64,000 bases of DNA. It comes from an uncultured Alphaproteobacteria bacterium. Its GTDB lineage: Bacteria > Pseudomonadota > Alphaproteobacteria > MPNO01 > UBA2964. The translations under genes and the position numbers were made by a program. The notes under the pieces are model-generated. The model made no database searches, had not been told where the DNA came from, and was given only the letters and a program-made list of their open reading frames with translations. Where the stretch lies: contig CALSLP010000001.1 in the NCBI GenBank assembly GCA_943787225.1, forward strand, positions 62,001-126,000, written 5' to 3'. Of the stretch, positions 1 to 10,540 are shown piece after piece; within the stretch, counting starts at the first letter, position 1; each line of letters opens with the position of its first letter.

Positions 1-1
1 G

Positions 2-166
2 GACGCCATCCATCACGCCGTCACCGAGCTTGCCCCCCAGGATGTTCTCGTCATTGCCGGCAAAGGCCATGAAACCGGGCAGATCATTGGTGACCAGGTG
101 TTGCCCTTTGAAGATGGCGCGATTGCCCGTGACGCCATTGACTCCATCGGAGATCGCGACCGATGA
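2..166 (+). CDS. murE: UDP-N-acetylmuramoyl-tripeptide ligase MurE, C-terminal end
   Basis: Only the last 54 codons are present; the gene runs off the left edge. The frame reads into the motif GKGHETGQ, a signature of the C-terminal ligase domain of MurE, which adds the third stem-peptide residue to UDP-MurNAc-L-Ala-D-Glu in the cytoplasm. The TGA stop overlaps the ATG of murF (ATGA), so the two are translationally coupled in the dcw operon. The residue added (meso-DAP is expected in an alphaproteobacterium) cannot be checked because the specificity motif lies upstream of the window. Confidence 0.9.
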   Translation, partial: DAIHHAVTELAPQDVLVIAGKGHETGQIIGDQVLPFEDGAIARDAIDSIGDRDR

Positions 167-1599
167 CCGATGCTCTATGGACAAGAGATTCTGTAACGGC
201 AGCGACAAGCGGCAGCGGCGACGTTGACTGGTCTGCAACCGGCGTCTCTATCGACAGCCGGACGATCGAAAAGGGTGACCTGTTCATCGCCCTCAAAGGC
301 CCCCACGTGGACGGCCACGATCATGTCGTCCAAGCACTTGCTGACGGTGCTGCTGCAGTCCTCGTCGATCATCGCCCCGACGGACTTGCGGATGACGCCC
401 CGGTTATTGAAGTCGACGACACAATGACGGCCCTTAATGACCTTGGTAAAGCAGGACGCAACAGAAGCACCGCAAAGATTATTGCCGTTACGGGCAGTGT
501 CGGGAAAACCGGCACCAAAGACGCCCTTCGCAATGCACTGACATTACAGGGAAAAACCAGCGCCAGCGCTCACAGCTACAACAACCATTGGGGCGTTCCC
601 CTCTCTCTGGCCCGCATGCCTGCAGATGCTGAGTACGGCGTCTTTGAAGTCGGTATGAATCACGCCGGAGAAATCACACCACTGTCCCAGATGATCCGTC
701 CAGACGTTGCGATCATTACGACAGTTGAACCCGCCCACATCGAATTTTTCGACTCCATCGAAGCTATTGCTGATGCCAAGGCCGAAATATTTTCCGGCAT
801 GAACGGCGGCACCGCAATTTTGAATCGCGACAATCCGCTTTATGTCAGAATTGCAAAAGGGGCCAAACCGCCAAACGTTGCCCGGACCCTGTCATTCGGG
901 GAAAACCCTGAAGCCGATGCGCGCCTCATCACGCGTGTTGCCGATAGTTCAGGTAACAATGTCGAAGCCGTCATTTGTTCCCGCCGGATTGGCTATCGCC
1001 TTGGATTGCCTGGGCAACATCTTGTTCAAAATAGCCTCGCCGTATTAGCAGCGATTTGCGCTGTTGATGCAGACGTTGCCGCTGCAGCCAAAACATTAAG
1101 CGAACTGACACCGATCGCAGGGCGAGGCGCCCGGCGGATCATTAAAGTCCCCGATGGCAGTTTCACAATCATTGACGAAAGCTACAACGCTAACCCGGCA
1201 TCAATGCGGGCGGCGATGGAAACCCTTGCCGCAATGCGGCCCGAACCCTGTGCAAAACGCATCGCGGTTCTCGGTGATATGCGCGAGTTGGGTAAGAACT
1301 CCCGTGACTATCACGTCGCGCTTGCCGACATACTAATTAAGAATGGTATCGACAAAGTTTATGCCTGCGGCGATCAAATGGCCGCGATGTTCGACGCCAT
1401 CCCTACCGAGATGAGGGGTGGCTATAGCGATTCAGCACAGGAGCTCGGACAAACCGTCACCGCGCGAGTCAGGACTGGGGACGTGATTACCGTAAAAGGG
1501 TCCCTCGCCAGCGGCATGAAGACCGTCGTCGACCAGCTGAGCGCTTTACAAACCAAAGCGACCCCAGAACAGGGATCAACATCAAATGGGGCCGCGTAG
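163..1599 (+). CDS. murF: UDP-N-acetylmuramoyl-tripeptide--D-alanyl-D-alanine ligase MurF
   Basis: MurF joins D-Ala-D-Ala to the UDP-MurNAc-tripeptide, the last cytoplasmic ligation of the peptidoglycan precursor. The 478-residue protein is the normal length. It has the N-terminal UDP-substrate fold (about 1-100), a Mur-ligase central ATPase with the P-loop GSVGKTGTK near residue 110, and the C-terminal domain with [11 protein letters not shown] near 340. The P-loop reads SVGKTGT instead of the common SNGKTT, a form I associate with alphaproteobacterial MurF. The ATG overlaps the murE stop; mraY follows after 2 bases. Confidence 0.96.
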   Translation: MTDALWTRDSVTAATSGSGDVDWSATGVSIDSRTIEKGDLFIALKGPHVDGHDHVVQALADGAAAVLVDHRPDGLADDAPVIEVDDTMTALNDLGKAGRNRSTAKIIAVTGSVGKTGTKDALRNALTLQGKTSASAHSYNNHWGVPLSLARMPADAEYGVFEVGMNHAGEITPLSQMIRPDVAIITTVEPAHIEFFDSIEAIADAKAEIFSGMNGGTAILNRDNPLYVRIAKGAKPPNVARTLSFGENPEADARLITRVADSSGNNVEAVICSRRIGYRLGLPGQHLVQNSLAVLAAICAVDADVAAAAKTLSELTPIAGRGARRIIKVPDGSFTIIDESYNANPASMRAAMETLAAMRPEPCAKRIAVLGDMRELGKNSRDYHVALADILIKNGIDKVYACGDQMAAMFDAIPTEMRGGYSDSAQELGQTVTARVRTGDVITVKGSLASGMKTVVDQLSALQTKATPEQGSTSNGAA

Positions 1600-1601
1600 C
1601 T

Positions 1602-2690
1602 ATGCTGTATAATTTTCTCTTTCCGCTCGCCGACGATTTTGGCCTTTTCAATTTGTTTCGCTATCTAACATTTCGAACCGGTGGAGCTGTCCTAACCGCC
1701 CTAATCATTAGCTTTCTTCTTGGCGGCCCTCTCATTCGCTGGCTCAAAAGCCGACAGGGAGAAGGCCAGCCAATCCGCGAAGATGGCCCTGAAAGTCATC
1801 CGCTGACAAAAAAGGGGACGCCAACGATGGGTGGTCTCTTGATCCTCATCGCCGTCACCACAGCCACTTTACTCTGGGCTGACCTCAGCAACCGCTATGT
1901 CTGGGCAGTTCTAATAGTCACATTGGGATTTGGAATAATTGGCTTTCTCGACGACTATCAGAAACTCACCAAACGGTCCTCCGACGGTCTCCCTGGCAAG
2001 ATTAAGCTGGTCGCCGAAATCGCCATCGCCGGGGCCGTTGCCTGGTGGATTTCAGAAATCACGCTCGACCCGCTGGCCACGGGCCTTGCTGTTCCGTTCT
2101 TTAAAAACCTGCTGATCGATCTTGGCTGGTTCTTTATTCCGTTCGCCGCTCTGGTCATGGTCGGCGCGTCAAATGCGGTTAATCTGACAGACGGTCTTGA
2201 TGGCCTGGCCATCGTTCCAGCGATGATTGTCGCGGGATGTTTAGCCCTCATAACCTATATCGTCGGCAATCAGGTTTTCTCGGGCTACCTCCAGGTACAC
2301 AACGTCCCTGGCGCCGGTGAGCTAACAGTATTTTGTGGCGCTCTCGTCGGCGCCAGTCTTGGGTTTCTCTGGTTTAACGCCCCCCCGGCAATGGTCTTTA
2401 TGGGCGACACCGGCTCGCTTTCCGTTGGCGGCGCCATCGGTGCTGTGAGCGTCATCAGTAAACATGAACTGGTTCTCGCCATAATTGGCGGGGTGTTCGT
2501 CCTGGAGACCATCTCTGTCATTGTCCAGGTCGCCTCCTTCAAATTGACCGGCCGCCGGGTGTTTCGCATGGCGCCACTCCATCACCATTTTGAAAAAAAG
2601 GGATGGAAAGAGCCAACCATTGTCATTCGGTTTTGGATCATTGCCATGATTCTCGCCTTAATCGGCCTTTCCACCCTGAAACTGCGATGA
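1602..2690 (+). CDS. mraY: phospho-N-acetylmuramoyl-pentapeptide-transferase MraY
   Basis: Integral membrane enzyme that transfers phospho-MurNAc-pentapeptide to undecaprenyl phosphate, making lipid I. The 362-residue protein has about ten hydrophobic segments and the family's catalytic signatures: the aspartate pair in FLDDYQK (about 120), [10 protein letters not shown] (about 200) and the cytoplasmic HHHFEKKGW loop (about 330). Length and motif order are standard. Start ATG lies 2 bases after the murF stop, and murD starts 7 bases after its own stop. Confidence 0.97.
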   Translation: MLYNFLFPLADDFGLFNLFRYLTFRTGGAVLTALIISFLLGGPLIRWLKSRQGEGQPIREDGPESHPLTKKGTPTMGGLLILIAVTTATLLWADLSNRYVWAVLIVTLGFGIIGFLDDYQKLTKRSSDGLPGKIKLVAEIAIAGAVAWWISEITLDPLATGLAVPFFKNLLIDLGWFFIPFAALVMVGASNAVNLTDGLDGLAIVPAMIVAGCLALITYIVGNQVFSGYLQVHNVPGAGELTVFCGALVGASLGFLWFNAPPAMVFMGDTGSLSVGGAIGAVSVISKHELVLAIIGGVFVLETISVIVQVASFKLTGRRVFRMAPLHHHFEKKGWKEPTIVIRFWIIAMILALIGLSTLKLR

Positions 2691-2697
2691 GGGACGC

Positions 2698-4089
2698 GTG
2701 ATCGAGATACAATCCCGCCGCGATCAAACAATCGCTCTTTTCGGCCTTGGCGCTTCAGGCCTCGCGACCGCACGCGCCCTGGTGGCGAGCGGCGCGAATG
2801 TTTTCGCGTGGGATGACAGCCAGGATCAAAGGGCTGCCGCACAGAACAACAACGTCCAGATTACGGACCTCTATGCACAAGACTTCAGTGACTTCGCAGC
2901 ACTCATTCTTGCCCCCGGGATTCCGCTAACACACAAGCCGCACGCAATCGCGCAAAAGGCGCAAGACGCCAACTGCCCAATCATCGGCGACATCGAGCTC
3001 TTAATCGAAGCCTGCCCCGCCACCCAATTCATCGGCATCACAGGAACCAACGGCAAGTCGACGAGTACAGCCTTGATCGGCCACATGCTGACCACAGCTG
3101 GCATAAAATCCCAGATTGGTGGAAATCTCGGCCCCCCCGCACTCGGTTTCAAAAAACCCGAGAAGGACGAGGTCATCGTCCTCGAACTATCCTCTTATCA
3201 GCTCGACCTAACGCAAAAGGCCACGTTTGATATCGCCGTCTTTCTGAATATCAGTCCCGATCACCTCGACCGTCACGGCGACATGGATGGGTATATTAAG
3301 GCCAAGCGTCGGATATTCCGCGACCGGGTCGATACGACGGAACCACAGATCGCAATCATCGGCGTCGATGATGAAAATGGGCGGTCTCTCTACAAGGAAT
3401 TTTCGCAACGTCCCGGATGGCGAACGATTGCCATCTCAATGTCCAGCGTGCTGGACGATGGGTTTTATGCAAAAAATGGAGCTCTCTACCAAGCAATTGC
3501 GGGCAACGCTAAATCAATCTGCGATCTTTCGCAGGCGACCAGCCTGACAGGCACGCATAATTGGCAGAATGCCGCAGCAGCGGCGGCCGTTGGATATGTC
3601 CTGAAAATCAGCAGCGAGAATATCGCCAGCGCCATTACGAGCTATCCTGGCCTCCCCCATCGCATGGAAAACCTTGGCCGCGTTCGTGACATCACGTTTA
3701 TCAATGACAGTAAGGCGACAAATGGCGAAGCCGCCGCACGAGCCCTTGCCTGCTATGATGATATTTTCTGGATTGCAGGTGGCCGGGCGAAAGACGATGG
3801 GTTGGCCGTCATCAAGCCATTCCTGCCCCGCATTCGCCATGCCTTTCTGATCGGCGAAGCCGGACCGGCATTTGAATCTGAACTGGGCGGCACGGTCCCC
3901 GTATCACAATGCGACGATCTGGAGACAGCGACAATAGCGGCCTACCGCGCTGCGCATGACTCCGGCGTGACGAACGCCACAGTCCTGCTATCCCCTGCCT
4001 GTGCCTCGTTTGATCAATGGAAAAACTTCGAAGTCCGTGGCGACGCCTTTAAAAACTTTGTTGCCAACATCGCGGAGGGCGACGCATGA
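2698..4089 (+). CDS. murD: UDP-N-acetylmuramoyl-L-alanine--D-glutamate ligase MurD
   Basis: Cytoplasmic ligase that adds D-Glu to UDP-MurNAc-L-Ala. The 463-residue protein opens with a Rossmann-like segment (LFGLGASGLATA), has the ATPase P-loop GTNGKSTSTALI near 115 and the substrate segment LPHRMENLG in the C-terminal third, followed by the FINDSKATN motif typical of MurD. The start is GTG at 2698, the only reasonable in-frame start after the mraY stop. The stop overlaps ftsW as ATGA. Confidence 0.96.
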   Translation: MIEIQSRRDQTIALFGLGASGLATARALVASGANVFAWDDSQDQRAAAQNNNVQITDLYAQDFSDFAALILAPGIPLTHKPHAIAQKAQDANCPIIGDIELLIEACPATQFIGITGTNGKSTSTALIGHMLTTAGIKSQIGGNLGPPALGFKKPEKDEVIVLELSSYQLDLTQKATFDIAVFLNISPDHLDRHGDMDGYIKAKRRIFRDRVDTTEPQIAIIGVDDENGRSLYKEFSQRPGWRTIAISMSSVLDDGFYAKNGALYQAIAGNAKSICDLSQATSLTGTHNWQNAAAAAAVGYVLKISSENIASAITSYPGLPHRMENLGRVRDITFINDSKATNGEAAARALACYDDIFWIAGGRAKDDGLAVIKPFLPRIRHAFLIGEAGPAFESELGGTVPVSQCDDLETATIAAYRAAHDSGVTNATVLLSPACASFDQWKNFEVRGDAFKNFVANIAEGDA

Positions 4090-5210
4090 AAGCCTTTACC
4101 CGCACAGATACGTCTTTGCTTGGCCGCTGGTGGTGGACCATTGATCATTGGACACTTGCCGCTATCGCTCTGCTCATTGGTTTCGGCATTATGATGACCA
4201 TGGCGGCCAGCCCACCAGTCGCCGATCGTCTGGGCTATGACTCCTTCCACTTCGTCAGGCGGCAACTCTTTTATCTGCCGATTGCCATAGCCGCCTTAAT
4301 TGGTGTCTCGCTTATGTCACCGCGTGGGATCAGGCGGTTTGCAACGGGATTATTTGTTCTCAGCCTGATTCTTCTGGTGGCAACGTTCTTCTTCGGCACT
4401 GAGATCAAAGGCGCGCGCCGCTGGATCAATATCGCTGGACTATCACTGCAACCATCTGAATTTGTTAAACCGACTTTTGCCGTCGTTACCGCCTGGCTTT
4501 TTGCAATGCGTGGCGACAATGGCAAAGAGGTCGGCAGAACGGCCGCCATCGTTCTCTACGGATTCGTCGCAAGCCTCCTCCTGCTTCAACCAGATTTCGG
4601 TATGACAGTTGTCGTTTCCGCGGTTTGGTTCACACAGTTCTTCCTCGCCGGCCTGCCTATGCTCTGGGTCGCAGGGTTTGTTGCCATTGGGATTGGCGGT
4701 GCGGTCGGCGCCTACTTCCTGCTGCCTCATGTCGCCAGCCGCGTTGACCGGTTTATTGATCCATCTTCTGGCGATAGCTATCAGGTCATGCGGTCAATGG
4801 AAGCCTTTATGAATGGTGGCGTTCTTGGTCGTGGCCCGGGCGAAGGTTCTGTTAAAACCGTTCTGCCAGACGCCCATACCGATTTTATCTTCGCGGTCGC
4901 CGCTGAAGAATTTGGTATGATTGCCTGCCTCATCCTCGTCGGGCTCTTCGCCTTCATCGTCCTTCGTGGGTTTTCCCGCGTCATCAAGGAAACCAATTTC
5001 TTCATCCTGTTGGCCGTAACAGGGCTACTCGTTCAGTTCGGCTTACAGTCTCTCGTCAATATGGCGTCGACGCTTCATCTTATGCCGACGAAGGGGATGA
5101 CCTTGCCCTTTATCAGTTATGGCGGTTCCTCTCTTGTGTCTATCGCCCTTTGTGTCGGGATGGCGTTGTCGCTTACCCGCCGCCGCGTCGGGCAGGAGGC
5201 AGGCCTATGA
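4086..5210 (+). CDS. ftsW: lipid II polymerase / division protein FtsW
   Basis: SEDS-family glycosyltransferase that polymerises lipid II at the division septum with its partner transpeptidase. The 374-residue protein is almost wholly hydrophobic segments. It carries the SEDS signatures GARRWINIAGLSLQPSEF (about 110-130), GRGPGEGSVK and DAHTDFIFAV (about 250-270), and the C-terminal PFISYGGSS. Position between murD and murG, with four-base overlaps on both sides, supports FtsW rather than the paralogue RodA. Confidence 0.95.
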   Translation: MKAFTRTDTSLLGRWWWTIDHWTLAAIALLIGFGIMMTMAASPPVADRLGYDSFHFVRRQLFYLPIAIAALIGVSLMSPRGIRRFATGLFVLSLILLVATFFFGTEIKGARRWINIAGLSLQPSEFVKPTFAVVTAWLFAMRGDNGKEVGRTAAIVLYGFVASLLLLQPDFGMTVVVSAVWFTQFFLAGLPMLWVAGFVAIGIGGAVGAYFLLPHVASRVDRFIDPSSGDSYQVMRSMEAFMNGGVLGRGPGEGSVKTVLPDAHTDFIFAVAAEEFGMIACLILVGLFAFIVLRGFSRVIKETNFFILLAVTGLLVQFGLQSLVNMASTLHLMPTKGMTLPFISYGGSSLVSIALCVGMALSLTRRRVGQEAGL

Positions 5211-6337
5211 ACGCGCCCGACCTCCATAAACAAGCAATCGTTCTCGCTGCTGGCGGCACCGGGGGGCATGTATATCCCGCGCTCGCGCTCGCAGACGTCC
5301 TAAGATCACGCAACTGGCCGATCGCATTTGTGACAGATGAACGCGGCACCGCGTTTGGCCAACCGACACCCGGCACCGAAATTCACCATATCAAGGCGGC
5401 GAGCCTTGGCGGCGGCGCCTGCAGCAAACTCAAGGGGCTCACGCAGTTAGGCGTTGGATTGTTGCAGGCGCGCGCCCTCCTCAAACGATTAAGACCCGCA
5501 GCCGCTGTCGGATTCGGCGGCTATCCGTCTGTACCGACGATGTGCGCCGCCACTCAGATAGGCACTCCGACGATAATCCACGAGCAAAATGCCGTCCTCG
5601 GTCGGGCAAATCGCTTACTGGCACCGCGGGTGGGAACAATTGCCACTTCATTTGAACAGGTATCCGGCATCCAGCCCCAGGCCGTCGGGAAAGTTATGCT
5701 AACTGGAAACCCGGTGCGGGAGGCGATTTCACAGATCGGCGAAATGCCCTACCCCCCCCTGACGGCAAATGACCCGATCCGCCTCCTAATCTTTGGTGGC
5801 AGCCAGGGCGCCCGTGTGTTGAGCGAGGTTGTCCCAAACGCGCTAACGTCACTTTCCCAAAAAGAACGGTCCCGCTTGCAGGTTACACAGCAATGTCGGC
5901 CCGAAGACCTCGAGCGTGTAAAAGCAGCCTATGACGCGGCTGATATCTCAGCGTCGCTAGCGACCTTTTTCGATGACATGCCGGAGCGCCTGTCTACAGC
6001 ACATCTCGTTATTGCACGCGCCGGCGCCTCAACGATCACGGAGCTCATGGCAGCCGGGCGGCCCGCAATTCTCATTCCTTACCCGCACGCCGCCGATGAC
6101 CATCAAACGGCAAATGCCTCCAGTATCGCAGCGGCGGGGGCAAGCTGGTGCATCCCGGAACCCCAATTTACGGTCGCGTATTTGATCGATGAACTTCGTC
6201 GTTTCCTAAAACAGCCAGATGTTCTGACGGAAGCCGCCAGGAACACAAAATCATTACGCAGAGCCGACGCTTCCGAATGGCTCGCCGACGCAGTCGAAGC
6301 AACCATCGAGCTTTCCAAACAGGGAGAGGCCGCATGA
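5207..6337 (+). CDS. murG: UDP-GlcNAc--lipid I N-acetylglucosaminyltransferase MurG
   Basis: Peripheral membrane GT28 glycosyltransferase that turns lipid I into lipid II. The N-terminal glycine-rich loop [14 protein letters not shown] and the C-terminal donor-site region ([11 protein letters not shown], then a GAST segment and [11 protein letters not shown]) are both present. I place the start at ATG 5207 rather than at an upstream in-frame start at 5150: it overlaps the ftsW stop and has a good ribosome site (GGCAGGAGG) just upstream. That gives 376 residues, a normal length. Confidence 0.95.
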   Translation: MNAPDLHKQAIVLAAGGTGGHVYPALALADVLRSRNWPIAFVTDERGTAFGQPTPGTEIHHIKAASLGGGACSKLKGLTQLGVGLLQARALLKRLRPAAAVGFGGYPSVPTMCAATQIGTPTIIHEQNAVLGRANRLLAPRVGTIATSFEQVSGIQPQAVGKVMLTGNPVREAISQIGEMPYPPLTANDPIRLLIFGGSQGARVLSEVVPNALTSLSQKERSRLQVTQQCRPEDLERVKAAYDAADISASLATFFDDMPERLSTAHLVIARAGASTITELMAAGRPAILIPYPHAADDHQTANASSIAAAGASWCIPEPQFTVAYLIDELRRFLKQPDVLTEAARNTKSLRRADASEWLADAVEATIELSKQGEAA

Positions 6338-7773
6338 GAACACTGCCCCTCTCGATCGGTAAAATTCATTTCTGTGGCATCGGCGGCATCGGCATGAGCG
6401 GTATCGCGGAGGTTCTCCACAATCTCGGTTATTCGGTTCAGGGCAGCGACATGGCCCAGAGTGCCAACGTATCCCGCCTGACCGAGATGGGTATACCGGT
6501 CTCGATTGGTCAAAATGGCGACAATCTCGGAGAGGCTACTGTCATCGTTGTCTCTTCCGCCATTCAACCTGACAACCCAGAGCTGGTCGCCGCACGGCAA
6601 CTTCATATCCCGGTGGTTCGGCGTGCTGAAATGCTTGCCGAACTCATGCGTCTGAAATGGGCGATTGCCGTTGGCGGTACTCACGGCAAGACAACGACCA
6701 CATCATTAATCGCGGCTATGCTCGATACCGCAGGCACTGACCCGACCGTCATCAACGGCGGGATTATCAATGCCTATGGCACCAATGCGCGCCTTGGCGA
6801 AGGTGAGTGGGTTGTCGTAGAAGCAGACGAGTCTGACGGTACGTTTATAAAACTACCCGCCACCATCGCCGTTGTGACCAATATCGACCCGGAACATCTC
6901 GATTTCTACGGATCTTTTGACGAAGTTCGAAAGGCATTTGTTACCTTTGTCTCCAACATTCCGTTCTACGGTCTCGCCGTTCTGTGTATCGATCATCCGG
7001 AAGTACAGGCGCTGATCCCACAGGTATCAGACCGCAAGATCATCACCTATGGCTTTAACGCGCAGGCAGACATCCGCGCAGAAGCGCTAACGACGAACGA
7101 AAGCCACACCGAGTTCGACATTGTTTTTTCTGGCCGCTCTTCAATGGCGGGAACACGGCTCGATAAAGTCTCCTTGCCCATGGTCGGAAAGCACAATGTT
7201 CAGAACGCGCTCGCGGCCGTTGCCATCGCACAAGAATTAGACACTCCAGCGGAAATCATTCGAGAAGGGCTCGCCGCCTTTTCTGGCGTCAAACGCCGTT
7301 TCACGGTTACGGGCAAAAGCAACGGCATTACCATTGTCGACGATTACGGCCATCACCCTGTCGAAATCACCGCCGTTCTCGCAGCCGCCCGCGCAAGTGC
7401 CCTTGGACGCGTCATCGCTGTCGTTCAACCTCATCGCTATTCGAGGCTAAGTGACCTCTTTGAAGATTTCTGCACCTGTTTCAATGATGCCGACACGGTT
7501 GTCGTTGCCGACGTCTATGCGGCAGGCGAAAAACCAATAAAGGGCATTGATCGTGATGGTTTGATCGAAGGATTACGAGCACACGGACATCGTGACGTTG
7601 TGCCACTCGAAGGTCCTGATGCCCTCCCTACGCTCATAAAGGAGATCGCAACCGACGGTGACATGGTCATTTGTCTCGGCGCTGGGAACATTACGGCCTG
7701 GGCCAATGATCTGCCGAATGCGCTAAAGGCGCTTTCCGAGAATTCAAATACGCAGCGGGAGGCCAAAGCATGA
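6334..7773 (+). CDS. murC: UDP-N-acetylmuramate--L-alanine ligase MurC
   Basis: Adds L-Ala to UDP-MurNAc, the first stem-peptide step. Motifs in order: N-terminal [18 protein letters not shown]-loop [14 protein letters not shown] near 110, EADESDGTF, and [10 protein letters not shown] in the C-terminal third. The ATG at 6334 overlaps the murG stop and follows AGGGAGAGG, so it is preferred to an upstream start at 6277. The product is 479 residues, normal for MurC. It is followed by murB with a four-base overlap. Confidence 0.96.
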   Translation: MRTLPLSIGKIHFCGIGGIGMSGIAEVLHNLGYSVQGSDMAQSANVSRLTEMGIPVSIGQNGDNLGEATVIVVSSAIQPDNPELVAARQLHIPVVRRAEMLAELMRLKWAIAVGGTHGKTTTTSLIAAMLDTAGTDPTVINGGIINAYGTNARLGEGEWVVVEADESDGTFIKLPATIAVVTNIDPEHLDFYGSFDEVRKAFVTFVSNIPFYGLAVLCIDHPEVQALIPQVSDRKIITYGFNAQADIRAEALTTNESHTEFDIVFSGRSSMAGTRLDKVSLPMVGKHNVQNALAAVAIAQELDTPAEIIREGLAAFSGVKRRFTVTGKSNGITIVDDYGHHPVEITAVLAAARASALGRVIAVVQPHRYSRLSDLFEDFCTCFNDADTVVVADVYAAGEKPIKGIDRDGLIEGLRAHGHRDVVPLEGPDALPTLIKEIATDGDMVICLGAGNITAWANDLPNALKALSENSNTQREAKA

Positions 7774-8706
7774 TGGCCGCCCGGAAGCTCGATCATCTCA
7801 TCGAACAACTCCCCAATGTGCGCGGCGCCCTGACCGCCGATGCGCCAATCGCCCGGCTCACCTGGTTTCGCGTTGGCGGTAATGCCGAGGTTCTGTTTGA
7901 ACCGGCCGATCAGGACGACCTCCAGGCTTTTCTGCAAGCCCTGCCAAGGGAAATCGATGTGACCGTTCTCGGTGGCGCTTCCAATCTTATTGTTCGCGAT
8001 GGCGGCATTACTGGTGTCACTATCAAGCTCGGTCGACCTTTCGCCCAAATTACCGTTGACGACATAGACAATCGAGGCCGGCGCGGCAGCAATGGATATT
8101 ACCCTATCCCGCAAAGCACGCGATTGCGGTATTGGCCGCCTCGAATTTCTGAGCGGCATACCGGGATCAATAGGCGGCGCGGTACGCATGAACGCCGGCG
8201 CCTACGAAGCAGAAATCAAGGATGTCCTGTTTGACGCGACGGCCATTGACCGACAAGGCAAGCTTCATATCTCCAAGGCTCCTGACCTCGGCTTTACTTA
8301 CCGTCACAGCAACGCTCCGAGCGATTGGATATTCACCTCCGCAACGCTGCAGGGTTCTGACGACAGTTCTGAAGCCATTGCCGCCCGTATGGAAAACATC
8401 GCAATCGCGAGAGAAGGTTCTCAGCCAATCAGGGAGCGTACCGGTGGCAGCACTTTCAAAAACCCTAAGGGTCAAAAAGCCTGGGAACTTATCGACAGAG
8501 CCGGTTGTCGGGGCATGCAGCGCGGCGGCGCGCAAGTTTCCAACACCCACTGCAATTTTCTGATTAATACAGGGTCAGCCACCGCTGCTGACCTGGAGGG
8601 TTTAGGCGAGGAAGTCCGCCGCCGTGTCGAGGATGAGACCGGCATTCTCCTTGAATGGGAAATCAGGCGTATTGGCGTGCTATCCGCAGTCGGAGGTGCG
8701 TTATGA
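7770..8706 (+). CDS. murB: UDP-N-acetylenolpyruvoylglucosamine reductase MurB (one frame break)
   Basis: FAD-dependent reductase that forms UDP-MurNAc from UDP-GlcNAc-enolpyruvate. The first frame covers the FAD-binding half ([22 protein letters not shown]). The second, shifted by +1, continues with [17 protein letters not shown] and the C-terminal [10 protein letters not shown]...[10 protein letters not shown] of a type I MurB. Removing one G near 8067 restores a smooth reading ([15 protein letters not shown]). The gene is essential and its operon is intact, so I read this as a sequence error. Start ATG overlaps the murC stop; the stop overlaps ddl. Confidence 0.9.
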
Positions 8707-9623
8707 GTAAACGCATCGCTGTTCTCCTCGGCGGCATTTCATCTGAGCGCGAAGTGTCCCTCGTGTCTGGCGCCGCCGTAGCCAAAGCCCTGAGGGAAAA
8801 AGGGTATGACGTCGTTGAAATCGATGTCGGTCCAGATATCGCAGCTGTCATCAATGCTCTCAGCCCGGCACCCGATGCCGTATTTAACGCGCTGCATGGC
8901 CGCTATGGCGAAGATGGCTGTATGCAAGGCACTCTCGATCTTTTGAACATTCCCTATACCCATTCCGGTGTCCTCGCGTCTGCCTTGGCAATGGACAAAC
9001 CCATGGCCAAACGACTGTTCGAAGACGCCGGCATCCCCTGTGCTCAACACGTTATCGCCACTCGCGAAGAGGTTTTAGCCGGGAATATCATGGAGCCGCC
9101 TTATGTCGTGAAACCCCTCAATGAGGGATCAAGCGTCGGCGTCCAAATCGTCAGCGATGACGTCAGCAACTCGACGATGGCGGATTCTGAATGGGTTTTT
9201 GGCGACACCGTTATGGTGGAAAAATATATCCCCGGACGGGAAATTACCGTTGCAGTCATGGGCGACCGGGCCCTCGGCGTCACCGAGCTTAGAACCGACG
9301 ACGGGTTCTACGACTACGACGCAAAATACACAGAGGGTCGAACAACACATATTGTCCCGGCCCCCCTGCCGCAAACCATTTACGAAGCCGCAATGGCCCA
9401 TGCGCTGACCGCCCATAAAACTCTCGGATGTCGAGGCATAACACGGGCTGATCTGCGTTACGACGATACAACGAATGACCCCGGAACGTTGATCATGCTC
9501 GAAATAAACACGCAACCCGGGATGACACCGCTATCGCTGGTTCCGGAACAAGCCACGCATGCCGGCATAGAATTTGGCGACCTGGTTTCCTGGATGGTGG
9601 AGAACGCCGCATGCGGAAGCTAA
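8703..9623 (+). CDS. ddl: D-alanine--D-alanine ligase Ddl
   Basis: ATP-grasp ligase that supplies D-Ala-D-Ala to MurF. Motifs: N-terminal GGISSEREVSLVSG, HGRYGEDGCMQG, the ATP-grasp loop LNEGSSVGVQIV, and the metal-binding EINTQPGMTPLS near the C-terminus. I choose ATG 8703, which overlaps the murB stop, over an upstream in-frame start at 8655 inside murB. The resulting 306 residues match DdlB-type enzymes. It overlaps ftsQ slightly. Confidence 0.95.
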   Translation: MSKRIAVLLGGISSEREVSLVSGAAVAKALREKGYDVVEIDVGPDIAAVINALSPAPDAVFNALHGRYGEDGCMQGTLDLLNIPYTHSGVLASALAMDKPMAKRLFEDAGIPCAQHVIATREEVLAGNIMEPPYVVKPLNEGSSVGVQIVSDDVSNSTMADSEWVFGDTVMVEKYIPGREITVAVMGDRALGVTELRTDDGFYDYDAKYTEGRTTHIVPAPLPQTIYEAAMAHALTAHKTLGCRGITRADLRYDDTTNDPGTLIMLEINTQPGMTPLSLVPEQATHAGIEFGDLVSWMVENAACGS

Positions 9624-10495
9624 TGGAAATCTTACATAAGGCGCGTTACCCGGACACCAGCACCGGGAAGAAAAAAGGCGCCCGCGCTGCACGCAAAAAG
9701 CCAGCGCCCAAATGGGTAAGGCCCGCAATCAAAAGCGGCATGATTGTCGCTATTGCTGCGGTCGCCATAGGTGCCCCGACTTGGCTCTGGCAAAGTGGGA
9801 CTGTTACACGGGGCTTGGAGTCTCTGTGGCAGAAAACAATCACCCAAACCGCTGATCTTGGCCTCACAATAGACAACGTAGTGTTGCGTGGTCGACGCCA
9901 TGCCTCCCGCCGCGATGTCATTCGTGCCGTTCGGCTGAAGCGAGGCGACCCCATTTTGGGTGTCGACATCAACGATCTCCACGGCCGTCTGGTTAAACTA
10001 CCATGGGTTCGCGACGCCATCGTCACGCGTCACTGGCCCGATACCATTGATATTCGTATCACGGAACGCCAACCCATGGTGCTGTGGCAGCGCAAAGGCC
10101 GCCTGTATCTCGTGGACACTAATGGCGTCGCTATCACCTCAAAGGGGCTTGGTCGTTTCCGCGATTTGTTGATCGTCGTTGGCAACGAAGCCCCAAAAGC
10201 CGCGCCGACCCTCCTCGCTATGATTGCCAGCGAGCCCGCCCTCGCACGACAGGTGACAGCCGCGACACTGATTGGAAAAAGGCGTTGGAATTTAAAACTC
10301 AAAGGCGGCATCAAGGTGAGATTGCCGGAACGTGATCCCCATAAAGCATGGCAACGGTTGGCGCGATTGAATGCCAAACACAAGCTTCTCGCCCGCGATG
10401 TCCGCATGATTGACATGCGACTTCCAAACCGCCTCCTAATACGTCCAGGCGTTCTCGGATCGCAAACTACCCGGGTTAAAGGACAGAGAACATGA
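9611..10495 (+). CDS. ftsQ: cell division protein FtsQ
   Basis: Bitopic divisome protein linking FtsBL to FtsA/FtsW. The sequence shows a basic cytoplasmic tail (about 1-36), one membrane segment (about 38-58), a POTRA domain starting at ITIDNVVLRG-like sequence (about 80-150, with RDVIRAVRLKRGDPILGVDI and PWVRDAIVTRHWP), then the FtsQ domain. ATG 9611 overlaps the end of ddl; an alternative ATG at 9623 would shorten the tail by four residues. FtsQ is poorly conserved, but the layout and position leave little doubt. Confidence 0.92.
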   Translation: MRKLMEILHKARYPDTSTGKKKGARAARKKPAPKWVRPAIKSGMIVAIAAVAIGAPTWLWQSGTVTRGLESLWQKTITQTADLGLTIDNVVLRGRRHASRRDVIRAVRLKRGDPILGVDINDLHGRLVKLPWVRDAIVTRHWPDTIDIRITERQPMVLWQRKGRLYLVDTNGVAITSKGLGRFRDLLIVVGNEAPKAAPTLLAMIASEPALARQVTAATLIGKRRWNLKLKGGIKVRLPERDPHKAWQRLARLNAKHKLLARDVRMIDMRLPNRLLIRPGVLGSQTTRVKGQRT

Positions 10496-10540
10496 CGATG
10501 GCCGGAAATTTGATAGTCGAAGAGAGAGGGGAGGTGCGCT